Assembly: GCF_026168755.1 (NCBI RefSeq)
Contig: NZ_JAPFDR010000006.1
Span: forward strand, 1-64,000
Direction of reading: 5' to 3'
DNA: 64,000 bases
Origin: Clostridium sp.
GTDB taxonomy: Bacteria > Bacillota > Clostridia > Clostridiales > Clostridiaceae
The notes under the pieces are model-generated. The model was not told the DNA's origin, ran no database searches, and worked only from the letters and a program-made list of their open reading frames with translations. Positions 29,196-37,439 of the stretch are shown here, in pieces. The translations under genes and the position numbers were made by a program. Numbering within the stretch: the first letter of the stretch is position 1; every line of letters begins with the position of its first letter.

Positions 29196-29250
29196 TGTAT
29201 GCGCCTCCGGGGTCAATCCAATATATGGATTGACCCCGGAGGCGCATACA
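29196..29250 (+). repeat. Perfect GC-rich palindrome (25-bp stem, ATATA loop)
   Basis: Arms at 29196-29220 and 29226-29250 are exact reverse complements (start TGTATGCGCCTCCGGGG), around the 5-base loop ATATA. AATTTTT follows, so the transcript would also end here. The stem is far richer in GC than its surroundings. Decayed relatives lie at 40410-40482 and 20191, which marks it as a repeat family and not only a terminator. Confidence 0.85.
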
Positions 29251-29339
29251 ATTTTTCCCTGAAAAAATGTGCTATTCATTTAATCAAAAATAAAGTATAT
29301 AATTAAATAAATAGAAGATATTAGAATGGGGGTTAAACT

Positions 29340-30848
29340 TTGGATAAATTAGAGAAGAAGCTGGAAGAGCTTTCAGAATATTTAAAAACTATTGAGCATT
29401 ATAGAAATGTAGGAAGTCTTATGTATTGGGACATGACAACAGGAATGCCAGAAAATGCGGCAGAGGGAAGGGCAGAAACTATGTCTTTCATGCAAATGCA
29501 AGCACATAATTTATCTGTTTCAAAAGAAATTCATGATTTTATTAAGTTTTTTGAGAAAAATGAAAGTAAATTAGATTTTGTTCAGAAAAGAATGTTACAT
29601 GAACTTAAAAAGAATTATGAAAAAGAAAAGATATTTCCTGAAGAGTTTATAAAGGAATTTTCTTTAGCGGCATCAAGAGGACAATTAGCTTGGGAAAAGG
29701 CTAAGAATGAAGATAATTTTGAAATATTTAAGCCTGATTTAGAAAAAATAGTAGAACTTACAAAGAAATCAATAAAATATAAAGGTTACAAAGATAATAA
29801 GTATAATGCCTTACTAGATGATTATGAGCCAGGACTTACTGTTGAAAAATTAGATAAGGTTTTTGATGAGTTAAGAGATGGAATTGTTAGTATATTAAAA
29901 AAGATAAATAATAGCAGAACAAAGATTTCTAATGTCTTTGAGGGAAAAGAGTTTCCAAAGAAAAATCAAATAAGATTTTGTCTTGAAATTTTAAAGACTA
30001 TGGGATTCGATTTCAAATCAGGAAGAATGGATGAAACTGAACATCCATATACCTTAGATATGAGCAATAAGGATGTTAGAATAACTAATCATTATTATTT
30101 AAATGATTTTACATCAGCAATGTTTTCAGCAATACATGAAGGTGGACATGGAATATATGAACAAAATATACCGGACTATCTAGAAGGTACTGGATTGAAT
30201 GTTGCATCATCTATGGCGATTCATGAATCACAATCAAGATTTTATGAAAATATAATAGGAAGAAATAAAGCATTTTGTGGATATTTATATGAAGAAGCTA
30301 AAAAAGAATTTCCTAATCAATTTGAAGGTGTTAGTGAAGAAGAATTTTATAATACCATAAATAAAGTAGAACCTTCATTAATAAGAACTGAAGCAGATGA
30401 ATTAACTTATAGCATTCATGTAATTATAAGATATGAAATAGAAAAATTACTTATAAATGATAAAATTCAAGTTGCTGACTTACCTAGAGTTTGGAATGAA
30501 AAGTACAAGGAGTATTTAGGAGTAGAGCCTACAAGTGATAAGGTTGGAGTACTTCAAGATATGCATTGGTCAGATGGATCATTTGGATATTTTCCAAGTT
30601 ATGCATTAGGAAATCTTTATGGAGCACAAATGCTAAACAAAATGGTTCAAGATGTACCTAATATATATGATGAAATAGCAACTGGAGACTTGTCTTCAGT
30701 ATATGAATGGTTAAAAGAAAAGGTACATGAATGTGCTAATCTTTATGACCCAAGTGATTTAATAAAGAGAATTACAGGGGAAGAGCTTCAAGCAAAATAT
30801 TTTATTGAATATTTAGATAAAAAATATAAAGAAATATATAATTATTAA
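29340..30848 (+). CDS. M32-family metallocarboxypeptidase (thermostable carboxypeptidase 1 type)
   Basis: The 502-residue cytosolic zinc enzyme removes C-terminal residues from peptides. The M32 zinc motif HEGGH is at 266-270 (FSAIHEGGHGIYEQ), followed by the family motif MAIHESQSRFYENIIGR and the later IRTEADELTY. Length is normal for the Taq carboxypeptidase family. It starts with TTG, supported by GGGGG eight bases upstream. It lies alone, after the GC-rich palindrome and before its own terminator. Confidence 0.93.
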   Translation: MDKLEKKLEELSEYLKTIEHYRNVGSLMYWDMTTGMPENAAEGRAETMSFMQMQAHNLSVSKEIHDFIKFFEKNESKLDFVQKRMLHELKKNYEKEKIFPEEFIKEFSLAASRGQLAWEKAKNEDNFEIFKPDLEKIVELTKKSIKYKGYKDNKYNALLDDYEPGLTVEKLDKVFDELRDGIVSILKKINNSRTKISNVFEGKEFPKKNQIRFCLEILKTMGFDFKSGRMDETEHPYTLDMSNKDVRITNHYYLNDFTSAMFSAIHEGGHGIYEQNIPDYLEGTGLNVASSMAIHESQSRFYENIIGRNKAFCGYLYEEAKKEFPNQFEGVSEEEFYNTINKVEPSLIRTEADELTYSIHVIIRYEIEKLLINDKIQVADLPRVWNEKYKEYLGVEPTSDKVGVLQDMHWSDGSFGYFPSYALGNLYGAQMLNKMVQDVPNIYDEIATGDLSSVYEWLKEKVHECANLYDPSDLIKRITGEELQAKYFIEYLDKKYKEIYNY

Positions 30849-30863
30849 TATATAGCTAAATTA

Positions 30864-30909
30864 ATCTCAGAAAAAACTTATTGCAGATAACTTTTTCTGA
30901 GATATTTTT
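30864..30909 (+). terminator. Terminator of the carboxypeptidase gene
   Basis: ATCTCAGAAAAA and TTTTTCTGAGAT form a 12-bp stem, followed by ATTTTTATTTT. Confidence 0.85.
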
Positions 30910-30966
30910 ATTTTAAAAAATTTACGAATATATTATAAAGTAAGCATTAAGAAATGAGGGGAGAAA

Positions 30967-31980
30967 ATGCATATATACACCTTACATAAATGGCTTCTTT
31001 TATTTTATCTATATTGTTTTATAGGATGGATATGGGAGTCGTGTTATGTATCTTTAAAAAAGCATAAGTGGATAAATAGAGGTTTTTTAAAAGGACCATT
31101 ATTACCTATTTATGGATCAGGAGCTATAGTAGTATTAATTTCAACATTAACAGCTGAGAACAATCTTATATTAGTATTTTTGATAGGAATGATTTCTGCA
31201 ACAATATTAGAATATATAACTGGGGTAGTAATGGAGAAATTATTTCATGTTAGATACTGGGATTACACTAAAGAGCCTTTTAATATTAATGGGCATATTT
31301 GTTTAATATCTTCTTTAACTTGGGGAGTTTTTTCTGTACTTTTAGTTAGATTTGTTAATCCTAATATAGAAAGATTAGTTATAATCATACCTAATGGGAT
31401 ATCAGAAGTAATTTCATATATTATAACTGTTTTTATTACAATTGATGCTGTACAATCATTCAATGAAGCTATGGACTTAAAGAATATTTTAATTAAATTT
31501 ACTGAAAGAAATAATGCTATTAATAATATAAAGAAAAGAATAGAAATAGTAGAAGTACTTGTTAATGAAGATTTAAAATCTATTCAAGAAAAATTAATTA
31601 AAAAAGTAGCCATTAAGCAAGAAAAAGTATTACTTAAGAAGAATACAAGAAAGCGAGCTATTGAAGTAATTATTAGAAAAAATTTAGAATTAAAAGAAGA
31701 AGCAATGAAGGGATTTGTTGAAAAGGTATCAAGATATGTTGATAAATTTGATGAGCTATCATCAAAGGTTATAGATGAACCAAGTAAATTAAAGAATGAG
31801 TTTTTAGAGTATTTATCAAAGTTAAAATCCCATGAATTAAAAATTAATAATACTGAAAATAAGGTTTATATAAATTCTATAAATATATTAAGAAGAAATC
31901 CAAATGCAAGGGCTAAGAAATATGAAGAGGCAATGAGAGAAGTAAAAGATTTAGATAAGGAAGTAAAGGGTAAAGAATAA
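30967..31980 (+). CDS. CmpB-like putative ABC transporter permease protein (PF06541)
   Basis: The N-terminal part (1-170) has about five hydrophobic segments and the PF06541 signature: FYLYCFIGWIWESCYVS, then FLKGPLLPIYGSGA and ITGVVMEKLFHVRYWDYT. The C-terminal half (about 170-337) is charged and helical, with many Lys/Glu residues, and could form a cytosolic coiled coil. Despite the family name, no ATPase or partner permease lies beside it, and the biological role is not established. It follows a terminator and converges on a Crp/Fnr gene. Confidence 0.82.
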   Translation: MHIYTLHKWLLLFYLYCFIGWIWESCYVSLKKHKWINRGFLKGPLLPIYGSGAIVVLISTLTAENNLILVFLIGMISATILEYITGVVMEKLFHVRYWDYTKEPFNINGHICLISSLTWGVFSVLLVRFVNPNIERLVIIIPNGISEVISYIITVFITIDAVQSFNEAMDLKNILIKFTERNNAINNIKKRIEIVEVLVNEDLKSIQEKLIKKVAIKQEKVLLKKNTRKRAIEVIIRKNLELKEEAMKGFVEKVSRYVDKFDELSSKVIDEPSKLKNEFLEYLSKLKSHELKINNTENKVYINSINILRRNPNARAKKYEEAMREVKDLDKEVKGKE

Positions 31981-32116
31981 TATGAGAAGTTTAAAATGTC
32001 AATAAAACCTATATTTAGACAAAACTAAATAAATTTAGGGTTTAAAAATTACTCATTATTTCCAAGCGGAAATTTAGGATACACAAAATTATTTATAGGC
32101 TCTTAGTTTTGTATTG

Positions 32117-32153
32117 ATGCTGAATCATAATTAAATTTATGACTCAGCATTTT
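32117..32153. terminator. Hairpin between convergent genes
   Basis: ATGCTGAATCATA and TATGACTCAGCAT form a 13-bp stem with one G-U pair, between the convergent CmpB-like and Crp/Fnr genes. TTTTAAAT follows on the plus strand. Confidence 0.7.
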
Positions 32154-32203
32154 AAATGGTTTATTCTTAGGAATTTAATTTATTCTTATTAATTGTGACT
32201 ATA

Positions 32204-32869
32204 TCACTTTATAATTTCGCTTAAATCCTTTTCTATTTGTATTTTACCTCTGCCCAATTTTAAATATCCTTGTCTTTCTAGGTCTTTAAGCTTTCTACTA
32301 ACTACTTCTCTTGCAGAGTCTAGTTCAAATGCTAAATCATTGTGAGTCAAATAAATATTTTTAGTTTTTTTATCAATAAGTAATTTAAGTAATCTATTAG
32401 TTAATGATTCATGTTTAATTTGCTCTTTGGTATTTATAATTATTTTAAATTTGTTATATAAATCCTTATAGATATATTGTAAAAATAAAGTGTTATGTAA
32501 TAAGTATTTATTAACTATATCAAATGGAATAACACATATTTTAGAATCTTGAATAGCTTTCCCTATTATGTTTAATGAAGTACAATTCATTAAACAGCTT
32601 AATGCTTCATGACACAATTGACCTCGTTCTATATTATAAAGATTAGTCTCTTCACCTTTTTCATTTAGCTTTTGAATTTTTATGTTGCCACTTATAACAA
32701 ATAAAAAACCAATACATTCATCTTCCCGAGTTGTTAAATATTCACCTGATAAAAGTTCTTTAAAGTTAGCTCTTTCACTTAATATGCCTTTATTAGCGTC
32801 ATCTATTTGAGATAAAATTGGATATGCTTCATAAAGCTTATTTATAAATTGATTCTTATTATTAATCAT
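32204..32869 (-). CDS. Crp/Fnr-family transcriptional regulator
   Basis: The 221-residue protein has an N-terminal cyclic-nucleotide-type beta-barrel (GFLFVISGNIKIQKL) and a C-terminal winged helix with recognition text SAREVVSRKLKDLERQGYL. A cluster of Cys residues in GQLCHEALSCLMNC could bind a cofactor or sense redox state; the classic N-terminal FNR cysteines are absent. It is divergent from an iron-sulfur protein pair, with a perfect 17-base palindrome between them that it probably binds. Confidence 0.9.
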   Translation of the reverse strand: MINNKNQFINKLYEAYPILSQIDDANKGILSERANFKELLSGEYLTTREDECIGFLFVISGNIKIQKLNEKGEETNLYNIERGQLCHEALSCLMNCTSLNIIGKAIQDSKICVIPFDIVNKYLLHNTLFLQYIYKDLYNKFKIIINTKEQIKHESLTNRLLKLLIDKKTKNIYLTHNDLAFELDSAREVVSRKLKDLERQGYLKLGRGKIQIEKDLSEIIK

Positions 32870-32952
32870 ATTTTTTTATTTAAATCCTCTCTAGTAATAA
32901 ATTTTATATTTATTTTCCTTATCTAATATTTTACACCTTTAAGATATATATT

Positions 32953-32969
32953 ATGTGACTTAGTCACAT
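32953..32969. promoter_or_regulatory. Crp/Fnr-type operator palindrome
   Basis: ATGTGACT and AGTCACAT are exact reverse complements around a single T. The centre (32961) lies about 41 bases before the start site predicted from TATACT at 32990-32995, the spacing of class II activation by Crp/Fnr proteins. The nearest such regulator is the divergent gene. Confidence 0.8.
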
Positions 32970-33032
32970 TAAGAAAGGAATTTAATTTATATACTATAAA
33001 TGAAACTAGTTATTTTTGGGGAGGATTTTATT

Positions 33033-33251
33033 TTGGAAAAGAAAATTATTAAAAAGAAGGCCTTTGTAGATAAGGAGTACTGTGTTGCTTGTGGAATCTG
33101 TGAAAAAGAATGTCCAATTAATGCAATTTCAATTTATAAAGGAATTTTTTCGAAAGTAGATATTGATAAATGTGTAGGTTGTAGTAAATGTGTAAATATA
33201 TGTCCTGCATCTACAATTGAAATCAAGGAGGTAATATTAAATGAAAAGTAA
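33033..33251 (+). CDS. Small 2[4Fe-4S] ferredoxin-like protein
   Basis: The 72-residue protein has two complete cluster motifs: CVACGICEKECPINAI and CVGCSKCVNICPAS. I choose the TTG at 33033 because GGGGAGG at 33018-33024 precedes it by eight bases; the in-frame ATG at 33000 has no binding site and lies close to the predicted transcription start. It should carry electrons in the cytosol. It is followed, with a 11-base overlap, by a membrane iron-sulfur protein, probably its redox partner. Confidence 0.88.
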   Translation: MEKKIIKKKAFVDKEYCVACGICEKECPINAISIYKGIFSKVDIDKCVGCSKCVNICPASTIEIKEVILNEK

Positions 33252-33831
33252 GATAAGAAAGAAAAAACATTGGTCAGAATATATGTGGATAATTTCAGGA
33301 CTATATCTAGTTCTTGGACTTTTTAATATTTTATTTGCATGGCTTGGATTACTTTGCTTTTTTATACCATTATTTATTTCTATATTTGGTGGGGGAAAGA
33401 AATATTGTAATAGATATTGTGGGAGAGGACAAATGTTAAGCATATTAGGAAATAAATTTAAGCTATCAAGAAATAAGCCAATGCCTAAGTTCTTAAAGCA
33501 TAAGTATTTTAGATATGGATTTCTTTTATTTTTCTTAACAATGTTTTTAAATATGTTATTTGTTACTTATTTAGTTTTTAAAGATATAAATAGCTTAAAA
33601 GAGGTTATAACACTTTTTTGGACCTTTAAGCTTCCATGGAATTTTATTGATTATTCTTACGTAGCTACATGGATTGTTCAATTTGCTTTTGGATTTTATA
33701 GTATGATGCTAACATCAACTATTTTAGGGATAATTACTATGATTTTATACAAGCCTAATTCTTGGTGTGTTTATTGTCCAATGGGAACAATGACACAAAT
33801 AGTTTCAATAATAAAAAGTAAAGAAAGATAA
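33241..33831 (+). CDS. NapH/NosR-like membrane iron-sulfur protein
   Basis: The 196-residue protein has about four membrane helices and two cysteine motifs, CNRYCGRGQMLS at about 56-67 and CVYCPMGTMTQ near the C-terminus. This pattern is that of NapH/NosR/RdxA-type integral membrane electron-transfer proteins, here in a short version without a soluble ferredoxin domain; that domain is supplied by the gene upstream. AAGGAGG lies inside the end of the upstream gene. The pair probably moves electrons between quinone or flavin donors and an unknown acceptor, under Crp/Fnr control. Confidence 0.82.
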   Translation: MKSKIRKKKHWSEYMWIISGLYLVLGLFNILFAWLGLLCFFIPLFISIFGGGKKYCNRYCGRGQMLSILGNKFKLSRNKPMPKFLKHKYFRYGFLLFFLTMFLNMLFVTYLVFKDINSLKEVITLFWTFKLPWNFIDYSYVATWIVQFAFGFYSMMLTSTILGIITMILYKPNSWCVYCPMGTMTQIVSIIKSKER

Positions 33832-33900
33832 ATAAGTATATAATTTCCATGTATAATAAAATATATACAAATAATATTAAATTAAAGGGAGAAATAAATT

Positions 33901-34190
33901 ATGGTATTTCCAACACACATAGTAGCAGCAGGTGCATAGGATGGGATAATGAAACATTTGTACCCACTAAGGTAATATTTGATTTTTTAGCGGTAAAAGT
34001 TGAAGGAGAATTAATGGAGAGTGAAGAAAGTATTGAGGTTGGATGGTTTAGTAAAAATGTAGTCTTAGATATGATAAAGGAACCCTGGATAAATGAAAGA
34101 GCAAAGGATATGCTAAATTTTAATGGACAAGTGGTTTATAGAGTATATTCATCAAGTCCTTATGAAGTTTATAGAAATGAGTATATTTAA
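33901..34190 (+). pseudogene. Nudix hydrolase gene with internal deletion
   Basis: A good binding site (AAAGGGAG) precedes ATG at 33901 and the frame MVFPTHIVAAGA, then TAG. The end of a Nudix protein continues in another frame from about 33941: WDNETFVPTKVIFDFLAV, then ESEESIEVGWFSK to EVYRNEYI and stop. These match the start and end of one clostridial Nudix family of about 155 residues. The middle, including the GX5EX7REUXEEXGU Nudix box, is missing. The product cannot be active. A frame opening at 33849 is an artefact of the deletion. Confidence 0.8.
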
Positions 34191-34277
34191 TTAGAAGATG
34201 AGTTAATTAAATGAAAGTATTAATAAGAATATGATATAATTAAATTTAAATAACAGTATAATCAAAGGAAGTAAACA

Positions 34278-35522
34278 ATGACTAAAAAGATTAACAAGAG
34301 ATATCCAATGTATTTTGAAGATTTTAAATGCATAGGTGGAAAATGTGAAGATAGTTGCTGTATTGGATGGAATATAGATATAGATAAAGTAACCTTTAAA
34401 AGATATTTTAAAGTTCAAGATCCAGAAATGAGGAGAATGTTTCAAAAAAATGTTCAAAATAACGAAAGATGTAGTAGTGAAGATATTGATTATGGAATAG
34501 TTAAATTAAAAAGAGATAAAAGATGTCCTTTTTTAGATGAAGAAAATTATTGTGTTATTCATTCAAACTTAGGTGAAGATTATCTTTCAAATGTTTGTAC
34601 ATGCTTTCCAAGAGTAATTAATAAAATAGATGAAATCTACGAAATATCTCTTGATGTGGCATGTCCGGAAGCAGCAAGACTTATTTTATTAAAAGAAGAA
34701 GGAATAAAATTTGTTAATAAAGAAGAAGAACTAGGAAAACATATAATATCTGCACAAATAAATACAAATTTAAAAGAAGTAAAAAATACACCTTTAAAAT
34801 ATTTTAAAGAAATAAGGGATTTTTGTATAAAAATTATTCAAGATAGAAGATTTACTATAAGTGAAAGATTATATTCATTAGGTCATTTTGTGGAGCAACT
34901 TGAGGAAGAAGTAGAAAATAATAATGATATAATTAAATTTATAGAAAGTTATGATGTTGGTTTATTTGCTAAGGCTTATTCAAATGATGATCTTAATTTA
35001 TTATTAGGAAATAGCAACATGAACTATATAATACAAATAGACCTATTTAAAAAGATGCTTAAAATATTAAGAGTAGATAAGGATGTTGAAAGTTTTAGAT
35101 TTAAGGAATATACAAGTAGAATGCTAAATGGCTATGGTTTTTGTGAAGAAGAAAATATCCAATATAAATCAGAATTTTATATAAAAGCTTTTGAAGAGTA
35201 TAATGAAAAATATTTTGATAAATATAGCTATATCTTAGAAAACTATTTAGTTAATTTTATTTATAATAATATGTTCCCGTTTAATGAGGTTTTATCATTT
35301 TTTGATAGTTATATGATGCTTATAATAAGGTTTAGTTTTATAAGATTCTATTTAGTTGGATTATATTTATATAATAAAGAAGAAAGAGATAAGAATATGG
35401 TTGAATTGATACAAGTATTTTCAAAAACTATTGAGCATCATAAGAGTTATTTAATAGATTCATTACATTATATTAAGAGAAAAGAATTTGATAATATGGA
35501 GTTTGCAAAGACTATTTTATAA
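34278..35522 (+). CDS. fliB: FliB-like lysine-N-methylase
   Basis: The 414-residue protein matches the flagellin lysine-N-methylase family, with its N-terminal cysteine pattern: CIGGKCEDSCCIGW, CPFLDEENYCVIH, NVCTCFPR and DVACPEAARL. These cysteines probably bind an iron-sulfur cluster or zinc. The C-terminal two thirds are helical and poorly conserved. In Salmonella FliB methylates flagellin lysines. No flagellar gene lies in this window, so the substrate here is open. It follows the Nudix remnant and ends at a terminator. Confidence 0.85.
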   Translation: MTKKINKRYPMYFEDFKCIGGKCEDSCCIGWNIDIDKVTFKRYFKVQDPEMRRMFQKNVQNNERCSSEDIDYGIVKLKRDKRCPFLDEENYCVIHSNLGEDYLSNVCTCFPRVINKIDEIYEISLDVACPEAARLILLKEEGIKFVNKEEELGKHIISAQINTNLKEVKNTPLKYFKEIRDFCIKIIQDRRFTISERLYSLGHFVEQLEEEVENNNDIIKFIESYDVGLFAKAYSNDDLNLLLGNSNMNYIIQIDLFKKMLKILRVDKDVESFRFKEYTSRMLNGYGFCEEENIQYKSEFYIKAFEEYNEKYFDKYSYILENYLVNFIYNNMFPFNEVLSFFDSYMMLIIRFSFIRFYLVGLYLYNKEERDKNMVELIQVFSKTIEHHKSYLIDSLHYIKRKEFDNMEFAKTIL

Positions 35523-35528
35523 GTTTAA

Positions 35529-35574
35529 GGCTACTAATATTGAGTTATATAAAATCAGTATTGGTAGCTTTTTT
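35529..35574 (+). terminator. Terminator of the FliB-like gene
   Basis: GCTACTAATATTGA and TCAGTATTGGTAGC form a 14-bp stem with G-U pairs, followed by a run of T. Confidence 0.85.
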
Positions 35575-35688
35575 ATATAAAATATGTAAATAATTTTGTA
35601 TTATTACAAGAATAAAGACAAATAATAAAAATTGTAAAACATAATAAATTCAGCTATTAAAGAATATAAATTTTAAGGACGTGTACAT

Positions 35689-37293
35689 ATGAAAAATATA
35701 TTTAAAAGGAATAAAATAACACTTCTATTAATAATAATGGGAATAGTAACTATGTCTGTGATATGTTTTAGAATATATATGATGGATAGTTATGATTTAA
35801 AAGGGGTTTTTAATGAGGAAGGGAGTGTAGAGAAAATTAATATTATTCCAAAGCCAATGAGTTACAAAAGTAAAGAAGGAAAGTTTACTTTAACAAAAGA
35901 TAGTGCTATTTATATAAAAGGAAAAAATGATGAAGAAACTGAGCAAATTAAGAGGATTGCAGAGTTTATAAGGGAAAAATTAAATGCATCAACAGGATTT
36001 GGTTTGAAAATTATTACAAGTGATAAACCAGTAGATGGAAGTATTTACTTAACAACTATTAATTCAAACGAAGAATTAGGTAATGAAGGATATGAAATAG
36101 ATACCACTTCAAAAGTCATTAAAATTACAGCTTATAAACCAGAAGGGATATCAAGAGGAGTTCAAACGTTAAGACAATTGTTACCACCAGAAATTGATAG
36201 TAATACAGTTGTTGATAATATAGAATGGACTGCACCTGCATCAGTAATAAAAGATAAACCAGAGTATAGTTATAGAGGATTAATGATAGATGTTGCAAGG
36301 CATTTTTTTACTGTTGATGAAATTAAGAGGCAAATAGATTTAGCAGCACAATATAAGATAAATAAAGTTCATTTACATTTAAGTGATGACCAAGGATGGC
36401 GTCTTGAAATAAAGAAATATCCTGATTTAACACTTATAGGTGGAAGCACTGAAGTTGGTGGAGGACCAGGTGGATACTATACCCAAGAGCAGTTTAAAGA
36501 TATAGTAAACTTTGCAATGCAAAGATATGTAGAAATAGTTCCAGAGTTTGATATGCCAGGTCATACAAATGCAGCATTAGCTTCTTATGGATTTTTAAAT
36601 CCAGATGGTAAAAGAGCTCCTTTATATACAGGAACAGAGGTAGGATTTAGTTCTTTTATGGCTCATAGTGAAAAGACTTATGAATTTATAGATGATGTAT
36701 TTAATGAGGTTTCGCAAATATCTCCATCAAAATATTTTCAAATTGGAGGAGATGAAGCACTTAATACTAAAAAGGAAGATTATGATTATTTTGTAGGAAG
36801 AGTAGCTAAAATAGCAGAAAAGTATGGAAAGATATCAATAGGGTGGGATCCAATAGATACTTCTCCTGAAATAAGATCAAGTGTAATACTTCAAAACTGG
36901 CAAGATTCAAATGAAGAAGCTGTAAAAAAGAATATGAAAATACTTGTATCAATTGCAAGTAAAGCTTATTTAGATATGAAGTATAATGAGGAAACACCTT
37001 ATGGACTTAATTGGGCAGGATATATTCCAGTTGATGTAGCATATAAGTGGGATCCAACAGATTATGCACCAAAGAATTTAGTTTTAGGAGTAGAGGCACC
37101 ATTATGGACAGAAACAATATCAACACAAGATCAAATGGATTATATGATATATCCAAGATTACCAGGGTATGCTGAAATAGGATGGACACCTAAAGAGAAT
37201 AGAAATTGGGATGAATATAAGGTAAGGTTAGCTTCACAAGAAAAAAGATTAACAAATGAAGGTGTAAATTATTATAAATGGAGAGAACAATAA
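35689..37293 (+). CDS. GH20 beta-N-acetylhexosaminidase, membrane-anchored
   Basis: The 534-residue enzyme has an N-terminal anchor or uncleaved signal (about 8-30), a GH20b domain (about 48-190) and a GH20 TIM barrel from about 195 (YRGLMIDVARHFF). The catalytic pair Asp355-Glu356 is in QIGGDEAL, and HLHLSDDQGWRLE and EFDMPGHTNAAL are typical substrate-binding loops. It should remove terminal GlcNAc or GalNAc from host glycans, mucin or chitin oligomers at the cell surface. It stands alone with its own terminator. Confidence 0.93.
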   Translation: MKNIFKRNKITLLLIIMGIVTMSVICFRIYMMDSYDLKGVFNEEGSVEKINIIPKPMSYKSKEGKFTLTKDSAIYIKGKNDEETEQIKRIAEFIREKLNASTGFGLKIITSDKPVDGSIYLTTINSNEELGNEGYEIDTTSKVIKITAYKPEGISRGVQTLRQLLPPEIDSNTVVDNIEWTAPASVIKDKPEYSYRGLMIDVARHFFTVDEIKRQIDLAAQYKINKVHLHLSDDQGWRLEIKKYPDLTLIGGSTEVGGGPGGYYTQEQFKDIVNFAMQRYVEIVPEFDMPGHTNAALASYGFLNPDGKRAPLYTGTEVGFSSFMAHSEKTYEFIDDVFNEVSQISPSKYFQIGGDEALNTKKEDYDYFVGRVAKIAEKYGKISIGWDPIDTSPEIRSSVILQNWQDSNEEAVKKNMKILVSIASKAYLDMKYNEETPYGLNWAGYIPVDVAYKWDPTDYAPKNLVLGVEAPLWTETISTQDQMDYMIYPRLPGYAEIGWTPKENRNWDEYKVRLASQEKRLTNEGVNYYKWREQ

Positions 37294-37310
37294 TAAAAGA
37301 ATAACTTATT

Positions 37311-37350
37311 TTTATAGAGAAAGTGAATTTACTTTCTCTATAAATTTTAA
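37311..37350 (+). terminator. Terminator of the hexosaminidase gene
   Basis: TATAGAGAAAGT and ACTTTCTCTATA form a perfect 12-bp stem, followed by AATTTT. Confidence 0.82.
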
Positions 37351-37360
37351 AACAAAACTC

Positions 37361-37391
37361 TTGACTTGGAGTTAACTTCAATGTGTAAAAT
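37361..37391 (+). promoter_or_regulatory. MerR-type promoter with 19-base spacer
   Basis: TTGACT at 37361-37366 and TAAAAT at 37386-37391 are separated by 19 bases instead of 17. The dyad GGAGTTAACTTC lies between them. This is the layout of promoters that MerR regulators activate by twisting the DNA. It drives the phosphatase-like gene. No MerR gene is adjacent; the only one in the window is at 61347. Confidence 0.75.
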
Positions 37392-37439
37392 TTAAGTGAA
37401 ATAGATAATATTTTAAGTATACTTAAGGGAGAGAGGACA

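Noticed and set aside
29196..29250. The perfect palindrome as only a terminator
   Set aside because: It could terminate transcription, but the related copies at 40410 and 20191 show that it belongs to a repeat family.
33849..34190. An open frame of 113 codons as a real hypothetical protein
   Set aside because: Its first 30 residues match nothing and lack a binding site. The true ATG is at 33901 in another frame, and the rest is the end of a Nudix protein after a deletion.
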